Shown here: positions 41,958 to 52,900 of the stretch, piece after piece
How positions within the stretch are numbered: the stretch's first letter is position 1
Layout of the letters: every line of letters starts with the position of its first letter
Assembly: GCA_964036045.1 (NCBI GenBank)
Contig: OZ038378.1
Coordinates: 162,933,311 to 162,997,310, forward strand
Direction of reading: 5' to 3'
DNA from: Eutreptiella sp. 'Long Island Sound 2002'
Taxonomy: Eukaryota > Euglenozoa > Euglenophyceae > Eutreptiales > Eutreptiaceae
DNA: 64,000 bases
The notes under the pieces: generated by a model
Databases searched by the model: none
What the model saw: the letters and a program-made list of their open reading frames with translations, nothing else
Told to the model about the DNA's origin: nothing
Program-made: the position numbers and the translations under genes

Positions 41958-42680
41958 CTCGCCGTAGCGTTGGGGTACTCCAAGTACTAGGCATTCTCAG
42001 ATTTTCTTCTTGACATCTTCAATTGCTTGCCTTTCAATAGGTCCCCAGCGCCACGGGGTCTCTTTCTTGATGAGATCCGTTAGTGGTGCGCTGGCTTCCG
42101 TGAAATTTCGGAGATGTCGCCTGTAAAAATTACAGGATCCGATGAATTGTCAGATTTTCTGAACTCCTTCAGCTTTAGATATAGAATCCGTTAGGTCGAA
42201 GTCCATCAGGGGCTTCACGTTCTGATCCTGCGGTTTCCACCATCCATCTCCGATGTGGAATCCGAGGTAGTCTGTTTCCGTCCTGAGAAATTCGCATTTC
42301 TCCAGCTTGATGCGGAGGTGATTTTCTTGACAGACGGTGTAGAATTCTCGGAGTAGTAGGAGATGATCATCGATGGTGTTCGTCACCAAGATGACATCGT
42401 CGATGTGAGCCTCCAGGGCAGCACCACGCTGTAGGAGCTCTTGGACGGCCGGTCATCGTGTACACAGGGCGATGACTTGATTCATCAGCTCCTGAAACAA
42501 CGCCGCGGCGTTAGCAATACCAAATGGCGTTACACGCCATTTGTAGACCCGTCCATCCGGAGCAATGAATGCCGTTAGATCTTGGGCACGCTCTGTTAGG
42601 TTGATTTGCCAAAATCCGGACCGCTTGTCCATTTTAGTTTTGTATCTGCATCCAGCAGCGGTTTCCACGGTATTCTCCAT
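41958..42680 (-). pseudogene. Outer element reverse transcriptase, palm and thumb
   Basis: Reads FWQINLTERAQDLTAFIAP, VTPFGIANAAALFQELMN, then a TGA (about 42453), then the active-site strand HIDDVILV and KLEKCEFLRTETDYLGFHI. Further TGA codons occur after KAEGVQKI (about 42150) and after VKKKI (about 41997). Around each TGA the same frame continues with normal RT sequence (for example QFIGSCNFYRRHL). The catalytic strand has H-x-D-D where Y/F-x-D-D is usual. Inactive copy. Confidence 0.8.
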
Positions 42681-42681
42681 C

Positions 42682-42696
42682 AGGGGCAGCGAACCG
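42682..42696 (+). repeat. 15-bp target-site duplication, left
   Basis: AGGGGCAGCGAACCG, repeated at 42957-42971 on the other side of the inserted segment. Confidence 0.85.
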
Positions 42697-42956
42697 TAAG
42701 CCTAACCCACACAAGACCACCCGCAACTCTACCACCTTCTGGTGCGCAGCAGAGGCCCCGGCTCTTTGGTTGTCTATTACGGGGTTGCCACGTCTCTTAG
42801 AGATAGGGCAAGAGAGTCACAGCACTTTGCGGAGCGGTACTCAATCCGCGATTGGACTACGATCGGGGTCCCGCCCATCCCCCGAAAAAAGTTGGCGCCC
42901 AAGAGCCTTTCCCCCCGGCCTGGCCAGCCATCAGCAGGCGCCGTTCAGTGCAAAAA
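42697..42956 (+). mobile_element. 260-bp SINE-like or retroposed insertion in the outer element RT
   Basis: Interrupts the RT frame of the outer element. Removing it and one copy of the 15-bp duplication rejoins the reading frame. Its plus-strand end is an A-tract (CAAAAAA) against the right duplication. A 15-bp duplication plus 3' A-tract is the signature of LINE-machinery retroposition. One frame reads LVVYYGVATSLRDRARESQHF-like sequence, slightly like a GIY-YIG nuclease core, so the source could be a cellular or Penelope-type transcript. This is weak. Confidence 0.75.
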
Positions 42957-42971
42957 AGGGGCAGCGAACCG
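42957..42971 (+). repeat. 15-bp target-site duplication, right
   Basis: AGGGGCAGCGAACCG; partner of 42682-42696. Confidence 0.85.
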
Positions 42972-43678
42972 CTGTGCAGTTTTATTTTCTGGTTGACCTT
43001 TTTGTAGTCGATGACCAATCTTTTTGCAGTGCTCCCTGGTTTAGCTACCAGGAAGCATGGACTGCAATGCTTAGGATAGTCCGTCTTTTTGTACTCGTAG
43101 ACCAAACCGGCCCTCACGCATTCTTTGATTTGGCGAGTAATCTCAGACATGTCATCTTTTGATGCTGGGTACGGTCGACATCGAACTCGATCTTTGAGAA
43201 ATTCTTCTCTTAGTTCTAGGTCCATGGTCACGAGTTTCTTCACCGATCCAGGTGGAGGTAACAGACCAAAAATGTCATAGAAATGCAGGATGATTTTCTT
43301 GATCCTCTCGTCAACATCCATTTTGTCGAGCGAAATCTTGAGGTCTTCAGATGCGTGTAGATTGGACGCACCTGATTCTTGTTTCTTAGATTTTTCATCT
43401 TGCTCCGTCAATTTCTTGAGGGCTAGGATCTGTTCGGGGTCCAAAATCATCTGATTCTCTTGGTGGTCAATTTTCTTCTTTTCTTTGGCTTTCTTTCTTA
43501 GCCTCTTGATGTCTCTCCGGCGTAAATGATCTTTTCTTTCTTCTTTCTTTTCTTCTTCTCCTTCTATTTCTTGCTCTTCTTGTTCCAATGCTTTGTGTAG
43601 TTCGTGAAGCATGACCAATTCCTCGCCGACACCGAAATACCTCCTGTCTTCTGCGTCGTACTCGTCTAGGTAGACCAT
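42972..43678 (-). pseudogene. Outer element: spacer and start of reverse transcriptase
   Basis: Lys/Glu-rich spacer (KEERKDHLRRRDIKRLRKKA), then LPPPGSVKKLVTMDLELREE and CRPYPASKDDMSEI. The RT opening follows: CVRAGLVYEYKKTDYPKHCS, CFLVAKPG and RLVIDYKKVNQKIKLHSG. The frame then meets the 260-bp insertion. Confidence 0.8.
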
Positions 43679-43728
43679 GCTCTTTTATTTTTCTTTTAGC
43701 TCCAGTTTTTGGAGTCTGTCAATTTGAT

Positions 43729-45180
43729 TTAGTAAAAGGAGACAAGTTTCTTCCAAATCTTCTTTTGAAGAAGGGGACGAATTTTTACTCGGGCGTGCGT
43801 GTAGGAGACGGAGTTCTCGTTCGTCTCTTTCACTCGTCGTCGATTCAAGTGGTACTGAAACGTGTGAAAGAAGTTTTTCGGGGTTAGGAGTTTCGGAAGG
43901 GTCGAAGGAGCCTCTAGAGGTTCTACTTCTTCCAAGCACAGGTTGGCGACCAAGTCGTCGTAGTCCATAGTGGTGTAGGAGTCGTTCGAAAAGGGTATGG
44001 TCGGCTCGGAAGGAGCTTCGGACATACTTCCGCTTTTGTCGGAGGTTTCTTCGCTCTCTTCTTGACTTTCTCTTGCCTCTTTCCGACTTTCTTGAACCAC
44101 TTCTTCGACTTGAAATTTAGGCGTCTCGAACTTGTGCTCTTCCTTGCTCTTGTCCACGTCCGGAAAATTTTTCATCATCTCTTCTTTTCCGTACCCACGG
44201 TGGTGCTTTAGCACGAATTTCTTTATCTCCTCAGACACGTTTTCCATGGGGTTAGAGGACACGTTCTTCCCCGAGACTAGGTAAATAGCGGTTCGCCAAC
44301 GGGGCTTTGGCAAAACCTCCTCTTCTGGGTTAAGTCGGTAAAGAGGAACGTCAGGTAAGAGCAACTTTGTCACCGTCAACTTTTCGAGGAAAGGCCCCCA
44401 TAGCTTTTCTTTTTCTTCCCACTTCTTCCCTTCGGGAATAACCAAAGGGAGCGTAGATTGGTCCATATAGACTTTCACCAACCTGTGGAGTATTTTTGAG
44501 AAAGTGGGGTTTGCGTAGACCACCTTCCAAGCTCCCAACTTTCCCCAATCATAGCACCACGTGTTGTTGGTCTTGGAAGTACAAAAGTACTCCGCGTTGG
44601 CGTTCTCTTTAGACGCAAAGAGTTCGACAAAGTCGCCGTTACACATGTTCGGGTTAAGGCCAAGTTCTCGAAACGCATCGCGCTTGGCGGCGGAGTTGAG
44701 AGTGTAGTTCTCCGTTCGGTGTAGGCTCAAGGTAGCGATGATAATATCTTGCTTGACCTCGCTATCGAGTGCCAACGCAAAACTCTTGAGAGTCTTGAGC
44801 GTAGATCTTGGACACTTTGTCTCCTTGAGGGGTATTGCTTCCCATTCTTGCTCTTCGTTCACAACCAACAAGTGAGTGGGCTCTTGGAGCGATAGATATT
44901 TTATCCACTCGTTTTGCACAAAGAAGTCCGTCCCCAATACGGCTTCAAAGGTGTCGGTGTCAAACGCTTGAAACTTTTGAAGTATTTTTCGGTTCCCCAC
45001 TTGTACTTCTCCTTCTATCTCGCCTTCGGTGAGAGTGACTCCCCCTTCTCCCGTTTTTACCCCACAAATGTTTAGGGGAACTAGGTCGTCGAAGCGTATG
45101 AACCTAGAGGAGACTAGGGAGATTGTAGTGCCGGTATCAAGGTATGCGTCCACCCATACACCATTGATAGCGACCCTCAA
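43729..45180 (-). pseudogene. Outer element protease and linker
   Basis: Retropepsin-like aspartic protease that would process Gag-Pol. Seen: INGVWVDAYLDTGTTISLVS with catalytic DTGT, and the second strand AVLGTDFF. A charged linker of about 300 residues follows, with ESRKEARESQEESEETSDKS. The frame is open for 483 codons, the longest surviving piece, and appears to have no ATG of its own, so it was part of a longer gag-pol frame. Confidence 0.8.
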
Positions 45181-45493
45181 TAGGTAGCAATACCTCAGTG
45201 CGTCTCGGTGTCCACCCAGGCTTCCCCCTGAGTGTCTCCCGCAAGAAAGTCCTTGAGGTTCTTCCCTTGCCTTTCAGGCTTGAGAACTCTCTTACGCTTC
45301 TTCTCCCGCTCTCCTTCCGACAACTCTTCCAAGCGTTTGTTTTCCGGAGGCTTTCCTTTGTCGTCACCTTTTCCTTTGCCTCCTTTTCCTTCGTTCGCCT
45401 TTCCTCTGTTTGCTTTTCCTCCACTTACTTTTTCTTCTCCTTTGGAGCCTCTTTTCGCTTGGTCCTTTGCTCCTTTGCTTTGACCTTTCTTGG

Positions 45494-47327
45494 TCAGTTG
45501 GTGTTTCTTTGGTCTTCTTTTCGAGCGTCAAGGCTCTCTTGCCACGCCTTATCCCTCACGTTGTGCTTTGTCCCGCAATTGGGGCAAAACACGGTGGCAA
45601 AAAAATGGGCGTTTGAGAGTTGTCCTCTTCGACTTGCCTTCACCAATACCATTGTCCTTGGCCTTGACCTTTGCCACGACCACCACCCCCACGGCCACGA
45701 CCACCACCACCACGGTTGCCGTTGCCTTGTCCTTGTCCTCGTGCTTGTTGCAACGCCACAAAGCACTCCTCACACAACGAGTGGCAAAGGCTTCCTCTTG
45801 ATCCTTGTTGGTGTTGGCGCTGGCGTTGGCGTTGCCGTCTAGCCACTTGGGTTGCGCCATAGAGTGCAAGTTCTTGAGCGTAGCGTCCGACTTTCTCTGA
45901 AGTGCCAACTCATAGAGGAGGTCAACGAGAGAGATGAAGGTGTGTATCCTAGACAACTTCTCGGGAGTAGCGAGTATTTCGTCCATGGTTTTTGGAGGAA
46001 CACGGGGTAGGAGGTGTAGGAGGGCTTTGGAGTCGTCGTAGTAGGACGTAGCCAATTGGTCCGTAAGCGTAGTAAACTTTTGAAAGTATTGGGCTATGTC
46101 CGCGGCTGTCGGGTATTCCTTCAACCGAGGGATACGCTCTATCTCTTGAATAAGCTCTAGGTCCGTGACGTAGGTGGGGTAGAGCTTCTCGAGCGTGATA
46201 AGGAACCTTACCCAAGAGTCACTTTTCTTGAGCGCCCCTGAAACTACTTCTTTCACGTCCTTTTTATCACAACCGTTGATAACAAGGTTCGCTTTGGCTC
46301 TTTCGTCAGGCCTTCTGGCCGCGTTGACTTCAAGAACCTCAAAAAATTTTCAGCGTAAACGTCGAGGTCCTTACCCCAAAAACTCCGGTAGTTTGGTTTC
46401 GGTTTGGGGTTTGAAAAAAGCTTTGGTTCCTCTACAGGTATGTGGCACCGGTTGTGTGGGGTCGGGGAGTAGCGCCATAGGCGCTAGTGGACCGAGTCCT
46501 AGGGCGAGGGCTTGGTCGAGGGTGTAAACTTCGTAGGTAGTGGTGAACCACGCAACGGGTTTGGGTGCTTTTGTACGAGGTGCAAAGGGCGACTTGACTC
46601 CGGGAGGCACACCGGCAAGCCCGGTGCACACTCGGGTTAGAGGAGAGGGGTGATAAGGTACACAAGGGTTAGTGGTTAAGTTAGCACTAGTCCTATTTTC
46701 TAAGTTTTCAAGACGACCCTTGAGTTGTTGCAAGGTCGGTAAAAGGATAGTGCTCTCTTCCGAAGAAGGAGAGGCTTCGAAAACTTGACGCCTTTTGGGA
46801 GCCTGAGGCTCACAGAAAAACTTCACCTCAGGAACTCCGGTAGGCACTCCATGCACAATAGGTTCTCCATGGATAGGGGGTTGGAGCGCAGTGGCATAAG
46901 TCACATTAGAATGCCATGGCACGGATTGGAAAGGATTAGTTGAAGACGATGTGGTCCCCGACTAATGAGTCTGTGGGGCATGGGTAAATGAACCTTCATG
47001 GTGTTCGATTTCTTGCACCATCGGTTGCAACCGACCACTCTGGTTGAGCAACGATAGGACTTCCATAGCTTTCACTAGTTCAGCTGTCGTCATGTTACTC
47101 GCTGAAGGCTCTGGACGTGGGGCCACAGCTTCTGCATACTCATGACACGTAGGCGCAGGAAAACGATAGGCTTCGAATCGAGATCCGTCAAGAGGTACTT
47201 CTGGGGTTCCAAACCCGGCCATGGTAGGCGCGACTAGTTCCTCATCGGAGACAGGCATCAAGACTTGCGGGTTGTTTTCAGAAGCGCTCGTAGTCTCTCG
47301 GCTGCTTGAAGCTCTCACAAATTCCAT
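45494..47327 (-). pseudogene. Outer element gag (capsid and nucleocapsid), broken
   Basis: Structural polyprotein. Starts MEFVRASSSRETTSASENN at 47327. An in-frame TAG lies at 46962-46964, and the same frame continues to about 46371. Two frameshifts near 46.33-46.37 kb lead to the capsid-like helical region (LITLEKLYPTYVTDLELIQE) at 45549-46256. Gly/Asn-rich sequence and a possible half zinc knuckle, FCPNCGTKH, are in another frame near 45.59 kb. A Lys/Glu-rich tail continues to about 45.14 kb. No start ambiguity: this ATG is the first after the primer-binding site. Confidence 0.7.
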
Positions 47328-47450
47328 CTCAATTTTTCAGACTCGATTTTCTAAGTTCAGGAATTCTTCTCCATCCCTTACTAAATTTCCACGCTGGAAT
47401 TAAATCGAAATTAGATCCAAACGGTACTGGACTTAGGCAGAGCAAGAATT

Positions 47451-47461
47451 GTCTGCTACCA
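47451..47461 (-). other. Primer-binding site of the outer element
   Basis: Minus strand TGGTAGCAGAC, one base after the LTR. The first 10 bases match the complement of a typical initiator tRNA-Met 3' end. Confidence 0.8.
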
Positions 47462-47462
47462 G

Positions 47463-47610
47463 TCAGATTGTGCACCCTCCTCAACAACAGCAAAGTAATG
47501 GGCTCATAGAATTGTATTCTCCCAGCTCAGTCCATCACAAAAAGGGACTATGAAACACAATCATATTTGCACTCAGGTTCACTCCTTATCTCTCTTCCAC
47601 TCTCACTCTA
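47463..47610 (-). repeat. 5' LTR of the outer element, part nearest gag
   Basis: Matches 36239-36387 of the other LTR with about five differences, then is cut by the inner element after CACTCTA. Confidence 0.9.
47607..47610. repeat. TCTA target-site duplication of the inner element, left
   Basis: TCTA here and at 60823-60826. The unoccupied homologue in the other outer LTR has a single TCTA. Confidence 0.85.
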
Positions 47611-49973
47611 TGAAGCCGGTTCGGACCCCCGTGGCCATCTTGGGGTCACTTGGGGTGTGTATCTATGTGCCGGCAAGCCGCCATTGGCTGATATCATACT
47701 CTCCCATCCACCTGAACTAACCCGATGTGATAGTGTGATAGGTTTGGCCATTCCGGCTATGAGCGGCCATATTCAGAACCGAGGCACCGCCAGCGGAGAT
47801 TTATATAGCAGAATATCAGGAATCAACAGGGTTTTATTATCATAATGTTTCCGTAATTTCTCAGCCTTTCGTTCTGATAGTCAATGTATCGGCGACTGTC
47901 AGTTGGCTCGCGATTTTGCGTTAACCGATTGGTTAACTGTTATTTCCAGATATTTTGGCGGAAACGTTTCTGAAGGGTCAGATTTCATCTGTAAAGGGTT
48001 CGTTGCTTCCGCAATTTTCTAAATAAGCACTCGAAATTTTAATCGGAATTTTTCGTGATGTCGAAATCGGATTTTCGACTTCGACATCGCCGCACTTGAT
48101 TTGGACTTCTTCGAGTGGTCATACTCCTTCCCCTATGCCCGAATCAGGTTTCCCTTATACTTGCCACCCATTTGACTTGGAGATATAAGGGAAACAAAAT
48201 CGAATCGTGGGATCACTTTGAAGAGCCATATCTACGCGCGAGTGTGAGGAATGAGAATAAGGAAGGTTGGGTTGGAACTGCCTTGGTCTCAACTTAATTT
48301 AGGAAGCATCAAACGCCTTCGGTGCGCACACATGCCCGGTGTAGCAAGGGAAAAGGGTCAAGAAGGTATAAAGTGATATATAACTCTTGGACCGTGCAAC
48401 CGAATATTTTAATGCGACTTTCGAGTGTACCGCATGGGTGTTGGGGTTGCATAGCAACTTTCCTTGGGTTCCTACGTATTTTTAACGTGAAGTTATGTCA
48501 ATGGAGGGACATGGCATATCATGGTGGGAGCCACATTTTGAGGGTATTTGTTATATGCATGGTATATGTTTGATATGCTCACGCCAATGTTATATATCTT
48601 CGTGTGGCCGAAGAGATGGGGAGCCATACGTGACAAGGGCTTTGCCCATGTCCCAATTGTGGAATTCAAAGCGCTAGACCAAGTCTACCGCGTATGTATT
48701 GCTCATGGTATGTTTAACAATGAGATCCATGGGTGCACTCCCATTTTCATGGGGCATGTAGATATTAGTGGCGAAGGTATCTCCATGCGCCCGATTGGGG
48801 ATCCAAGTGGGGGAATTGTTTGCAAATGGTCCCAATCATTTGTGTATTGAACCATGAGCGGATATCATGGGTGAGCATAAAGATATACTATCATGACAAC
48901 TTTGTGTTTGGTCATATTTTCATGTTTTTGACCTCAATTTTTGCTCATTTTTGCGTTTTGTGTACTTACCTGGTCGGCAAACAGCAAGAAGCCTATGGAG
49001 AGTCGAACCATGGTATGTTGTTCATATGTTGGCATATGCTTCGGAGTTGAACACCACCATATGTCGGATCGCGTACTCCATTTGGCTTGGCGCACGAAGG
49101 ATCACAAGATTTGGTCTCAAGATCATGGGCTGACTTGGGCAGTGCGTGGCGCCCATATCCGAAGGGGTTTCGAGGGTAAAATGGGGATGTACATGGGCAG
49201 TGGCCTTTGGTCTCTATCCTCCATGAATAGTAGACTTCGATTCCATGCATGCTTGGAGCCTTCGGATAATTAGTAACTTCAATTTTGAGCATATTTTTGA
49301 TATATGGCCAATATGGTATGAATTGGCAGTTTTTTGACATGTTATGAGTTCAAACTCATAGGTCATTTCTCTAAGCCCATTCGACTCCAAGTCCAACTAA
49401 GGTTATGTCAGGGTAGGGCATGGTCCTGAGTGTCACTCTAGGCCATGACACGCCACCTCACCTATTGGGCTAGGATTTAGAGGTTTGGGAGTGAACACAT
49501 TTTTGGGGTTTGTGTAGTGACTTGTGACACATGGCATTCAGCCATCTCATTTGATTGGGTTCAGGGCAATATGTAGGTGAGTCAAGGGAAGGTCTTGAGT
49601 CCAGGGAATGAGGGGTTTATGGCTGTGAATGTGTACGTTAACCTCTTTCCCCAACTTTGCTTTATTTGTGTTCATATGCCAATTTCAGGGCTTTCTTCCT
49701 TGGTGCAATTCTTGTACATGCCCGCCACCGTGGGAATACCGGTGTGCTGAACGAAAGCCCGCAGCCTGATTTGGATTGTGAATTGGGTTATTGCCATACT
49801 TGTGGGATCTGGTTGCCATTCAGGGTTGAAGGAGGATTGTATTTTCTATTTTCTATATTTTTGGTTTTGGACCGTGGATTTTGATAAATGCAAGCATTGA
49901 TCCGGAGCAAGTCAGCGGGAATTACAGGCGGAAGGGGCACAGCGGGGGCCGGTCCTGGTAGGGACCTTCTTTA
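47611..49973 (+). repeat. 5' LTR of the inner element
   Basis: 2363 bp, long for this superfamily. A TATATAA-like word lies near 48378. Differences from the 3' LTR include 47615 (G/C), one near 48250 (G/T), one near 48996 (A/G) and five between 49400 and 49880. The several 60-115 codon frames resemble nothing I know. The Gag ATG at 49888 lies inside this LTR. Confidence 0.95.
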
Positions 49974-52900
49974 TGGTAGCAGAGGCTTACCTGCTGCCCC
50001 TACCAACCGCCGACCCGGGGACTTGGGCCCTTATGAGCCCTGCCCAAGTACGCCCCGGGTGCGTATTGTGGACTCGGTGGAGACCACGCCGGAGATTAGA
50101 ACCATAGACGGACCGAGACGTTCAAGAGCATGGCGAACTCCGGAATTTGAAGCCCGAAGAGAAGAACGACACTCGGGAAGAGGAGGACGTGACATGGAGG
50201 ACCTGGTCTCCATGTGTGAGCGTCGTTGCCGAAAGGCATGCAACCTCCGCTCCGCCGCGGAGGACTCGGATGAGGCTTGCCATTCAGGCAGCAGTGGAGG
50301 ACGGGCCCGGCGCTACCGGAAGCGCGGGTCACCCAAGTCCGCGGCAAGGGACGCCGGGGCTATGGACACGGACCCCAGCCCGGTCAGGCTGTGGGAATCC
50401 GAGGGGCACTCCGAGGGCTATCGGACAGCCCACGAGCCACCTTCGGAGCCGGAGATGTCCGCGCCGATCGCCAGGGCGCATACGGCCCCTGAGCCCGCCC
50501 TGCAGCACGACGCCGAGGGCTTGGAGAGGCCAGCCAGGGCCCGGACGGCACCTGTGCCCCGGCACACGGGCCCAGAGACGGACGCCATAGGCGATACGCC
50601 TATGGGCGATGAGTCTGAGGTGCCGGGAACCGCGGGATGCGCTGAATCCGGCGGAAAGCACGCTACGTGCCACTGCGAGCACGTGTCCTTCCTCATGGGC
50701 AAGTACCCGAAGATGGGGATGGACGCCATCGTGAATCACCTTGACCGGCTGGACAACGCCAAGGACGCTCTAGAGGAGGACGTCGCGGGGATCCTGGACG
50801 ACCAGTCGGCCGCGGAGAACCACATGGAGGAGCTGCGAGCGGATCAGGCCCGGTACCGGGAGAATCTGGAGCTGGCCCTGCAGAAGCAGCAGCAAGTGGT
50901 AGACAGCCTCCTCCACTTAGTGGAGGACATGTCGGGACGCCTGAGAAGGCTAGAGGAGCGACAGCCCCTCGCCTCGGGTCCGGAGCTCCCGGCAAAGCCG
51001 GCCGCGGTAGAGCTGGTGGAGCGGGTTAAGACCCTCAGGAGCGCCATGGAGAAACCCATGGGCGGCCCTGCAGAGGCACCCTACGCGCCTCCGCGTGTTG
51101 ACCCGGGTGCGCTGCCGTTTGTTCCCCTGTTCAGCGAGTCAACAATGCTCGGGGAACACACGGCACCGGCTGGGTCCAGGCGGGAAGGGCACGTAGCCAC
51201 GGACCCGAGGAGCCTGACGGTGCAGATGTCCCACGCCGCCCAGGATCTACCGCCATCCACGACTACCTATGCAGTTTATGCGGAAGAGGAGATCCAGAAC
51301 CAGACCACGCAGGGGCAAACCATGGGAAGGGCCGACGGACATGGTCGAGGGCATCCAAGCGGAAATCTGTGGGCGAAGGACCCCAATACGGGGATATGGA
51401 CGGCCGATGGAAGAAGTCCTTCCCGCATTCCAAACCCCATGGGTTCAGACCCAACTGGACCGCACTCCATGGAGGAGAGGGATGTACGGGGAGTGTACTC
51501 AAACCCCCCGGCCACAGGTGGTATCCGTCTCGGTGGAGTGGTGGCTGGAGACGTCGGAGACGCCATCAGGATCGACGACCTCAGGGGAATCAAAATCCCC
51601 TATTATGACGGGAACCCGTCCAACCTGGATGACTTCATCCTGGACTGGGAGGACTTCGCCGAGGAGGTCGTCGGCGAGATGCGGGGAGCGCCGCGGGACA
51701 AGTGGGTATGCCGGACATTCCCACACCGGCTGGCGCAGGACCTCAAGGAGGAGCTGCGGGATCAGATCCGGGAAGGATTGATCCGCACGGAGCAGGCCTG
51801 CCTCCAGTGGCTGGAGGATGAGGAGCGGGTGGACGCTCCTAACCAGAAGCTGGAGGACCTGTGGTCCATTCCACTGCCGCTGGACCGCGGTGAGTTGCGG
51901 GTCCGGGAGTGGAACCGGTATCTGCGGAAGTACCGCAGATGCCTCAAGTTGGTGGAAGACTGGAACGAGGCCAGTGAGATCCGCCACTTGCTGAAGGACG
52001 TCCTCCCCGGCAGCTGGAAGAGGAGAGTAGAGGACGAGGAGAAGAAGCGCGCCAAGCGACGGGTGGCGGTGAGGATTATGGCGGCGGAGGATACCCATGC
52101 GGGTATCATGGAGTTCTTCAGGAGGAACCTGGGCGAACCCGACCGGATGTTGGGCCTGAAGAACGCCGTGTACGTGGAGGTATTCGGGGACTCCATGGGG
52201 CAAAGGTTGCTGCGCCTCAACAACGTGGAGTGGAGGCGCGGGGAGCCGCTGAAGATGCAAGTCATCTTCGCCCGCATGAGCCTGGACGAGATCGTGAAGT
52301 ACATCACGGTGGAGCTGAAGCTCAATGCGAAGAACGAGGCCCACGTGCAGGATCGGCATGGTCATGGACAACGAGGACACCGAGACGACCGCCATCATCG
52401 GGAGATCCAGGAGGACACGGCCAACTCCGCGGAGGATGGAAGTGGAAGTGGCCAAGACCACTGGTCCCGGGAGGATCACGAGGAGGCCCATTTCTTCGCG
52501 TTCGTGGCGCACAACGTGAAGAACCATGGGCAGGATCGGTCCAGATGGAGCCAGGTGGGACCCAGGAAGAACAGAGAAGGACCAAGGAGGATCGGGAACC
52601 CACCGCTCTCGTTCCGAGAGTACAGGTCTCAGCACGATGGGTGCTGGGTCTGTTATGGCAAGGGACACAACCATGCACACGACCACCGTCAGTGCAAGGT
52701 GTATGAGGCGGACAAGAAGGCCTACTTCGCCGCTCACCCCGAGAAGAAGCCCAAGGAGCAGCGGATTTCCGACTGGAAGGCGAAGGGCGGAGACGGGGGA
52801 AAAGGCCAAGGCAAAGGCCAAGGAAAAGGCGGAGGAAGAGGCTATGGTGGTGGACCTGGCCAAGACCGACGAGTGAGGTCGATCGAGGAAGTTGCTGAGG

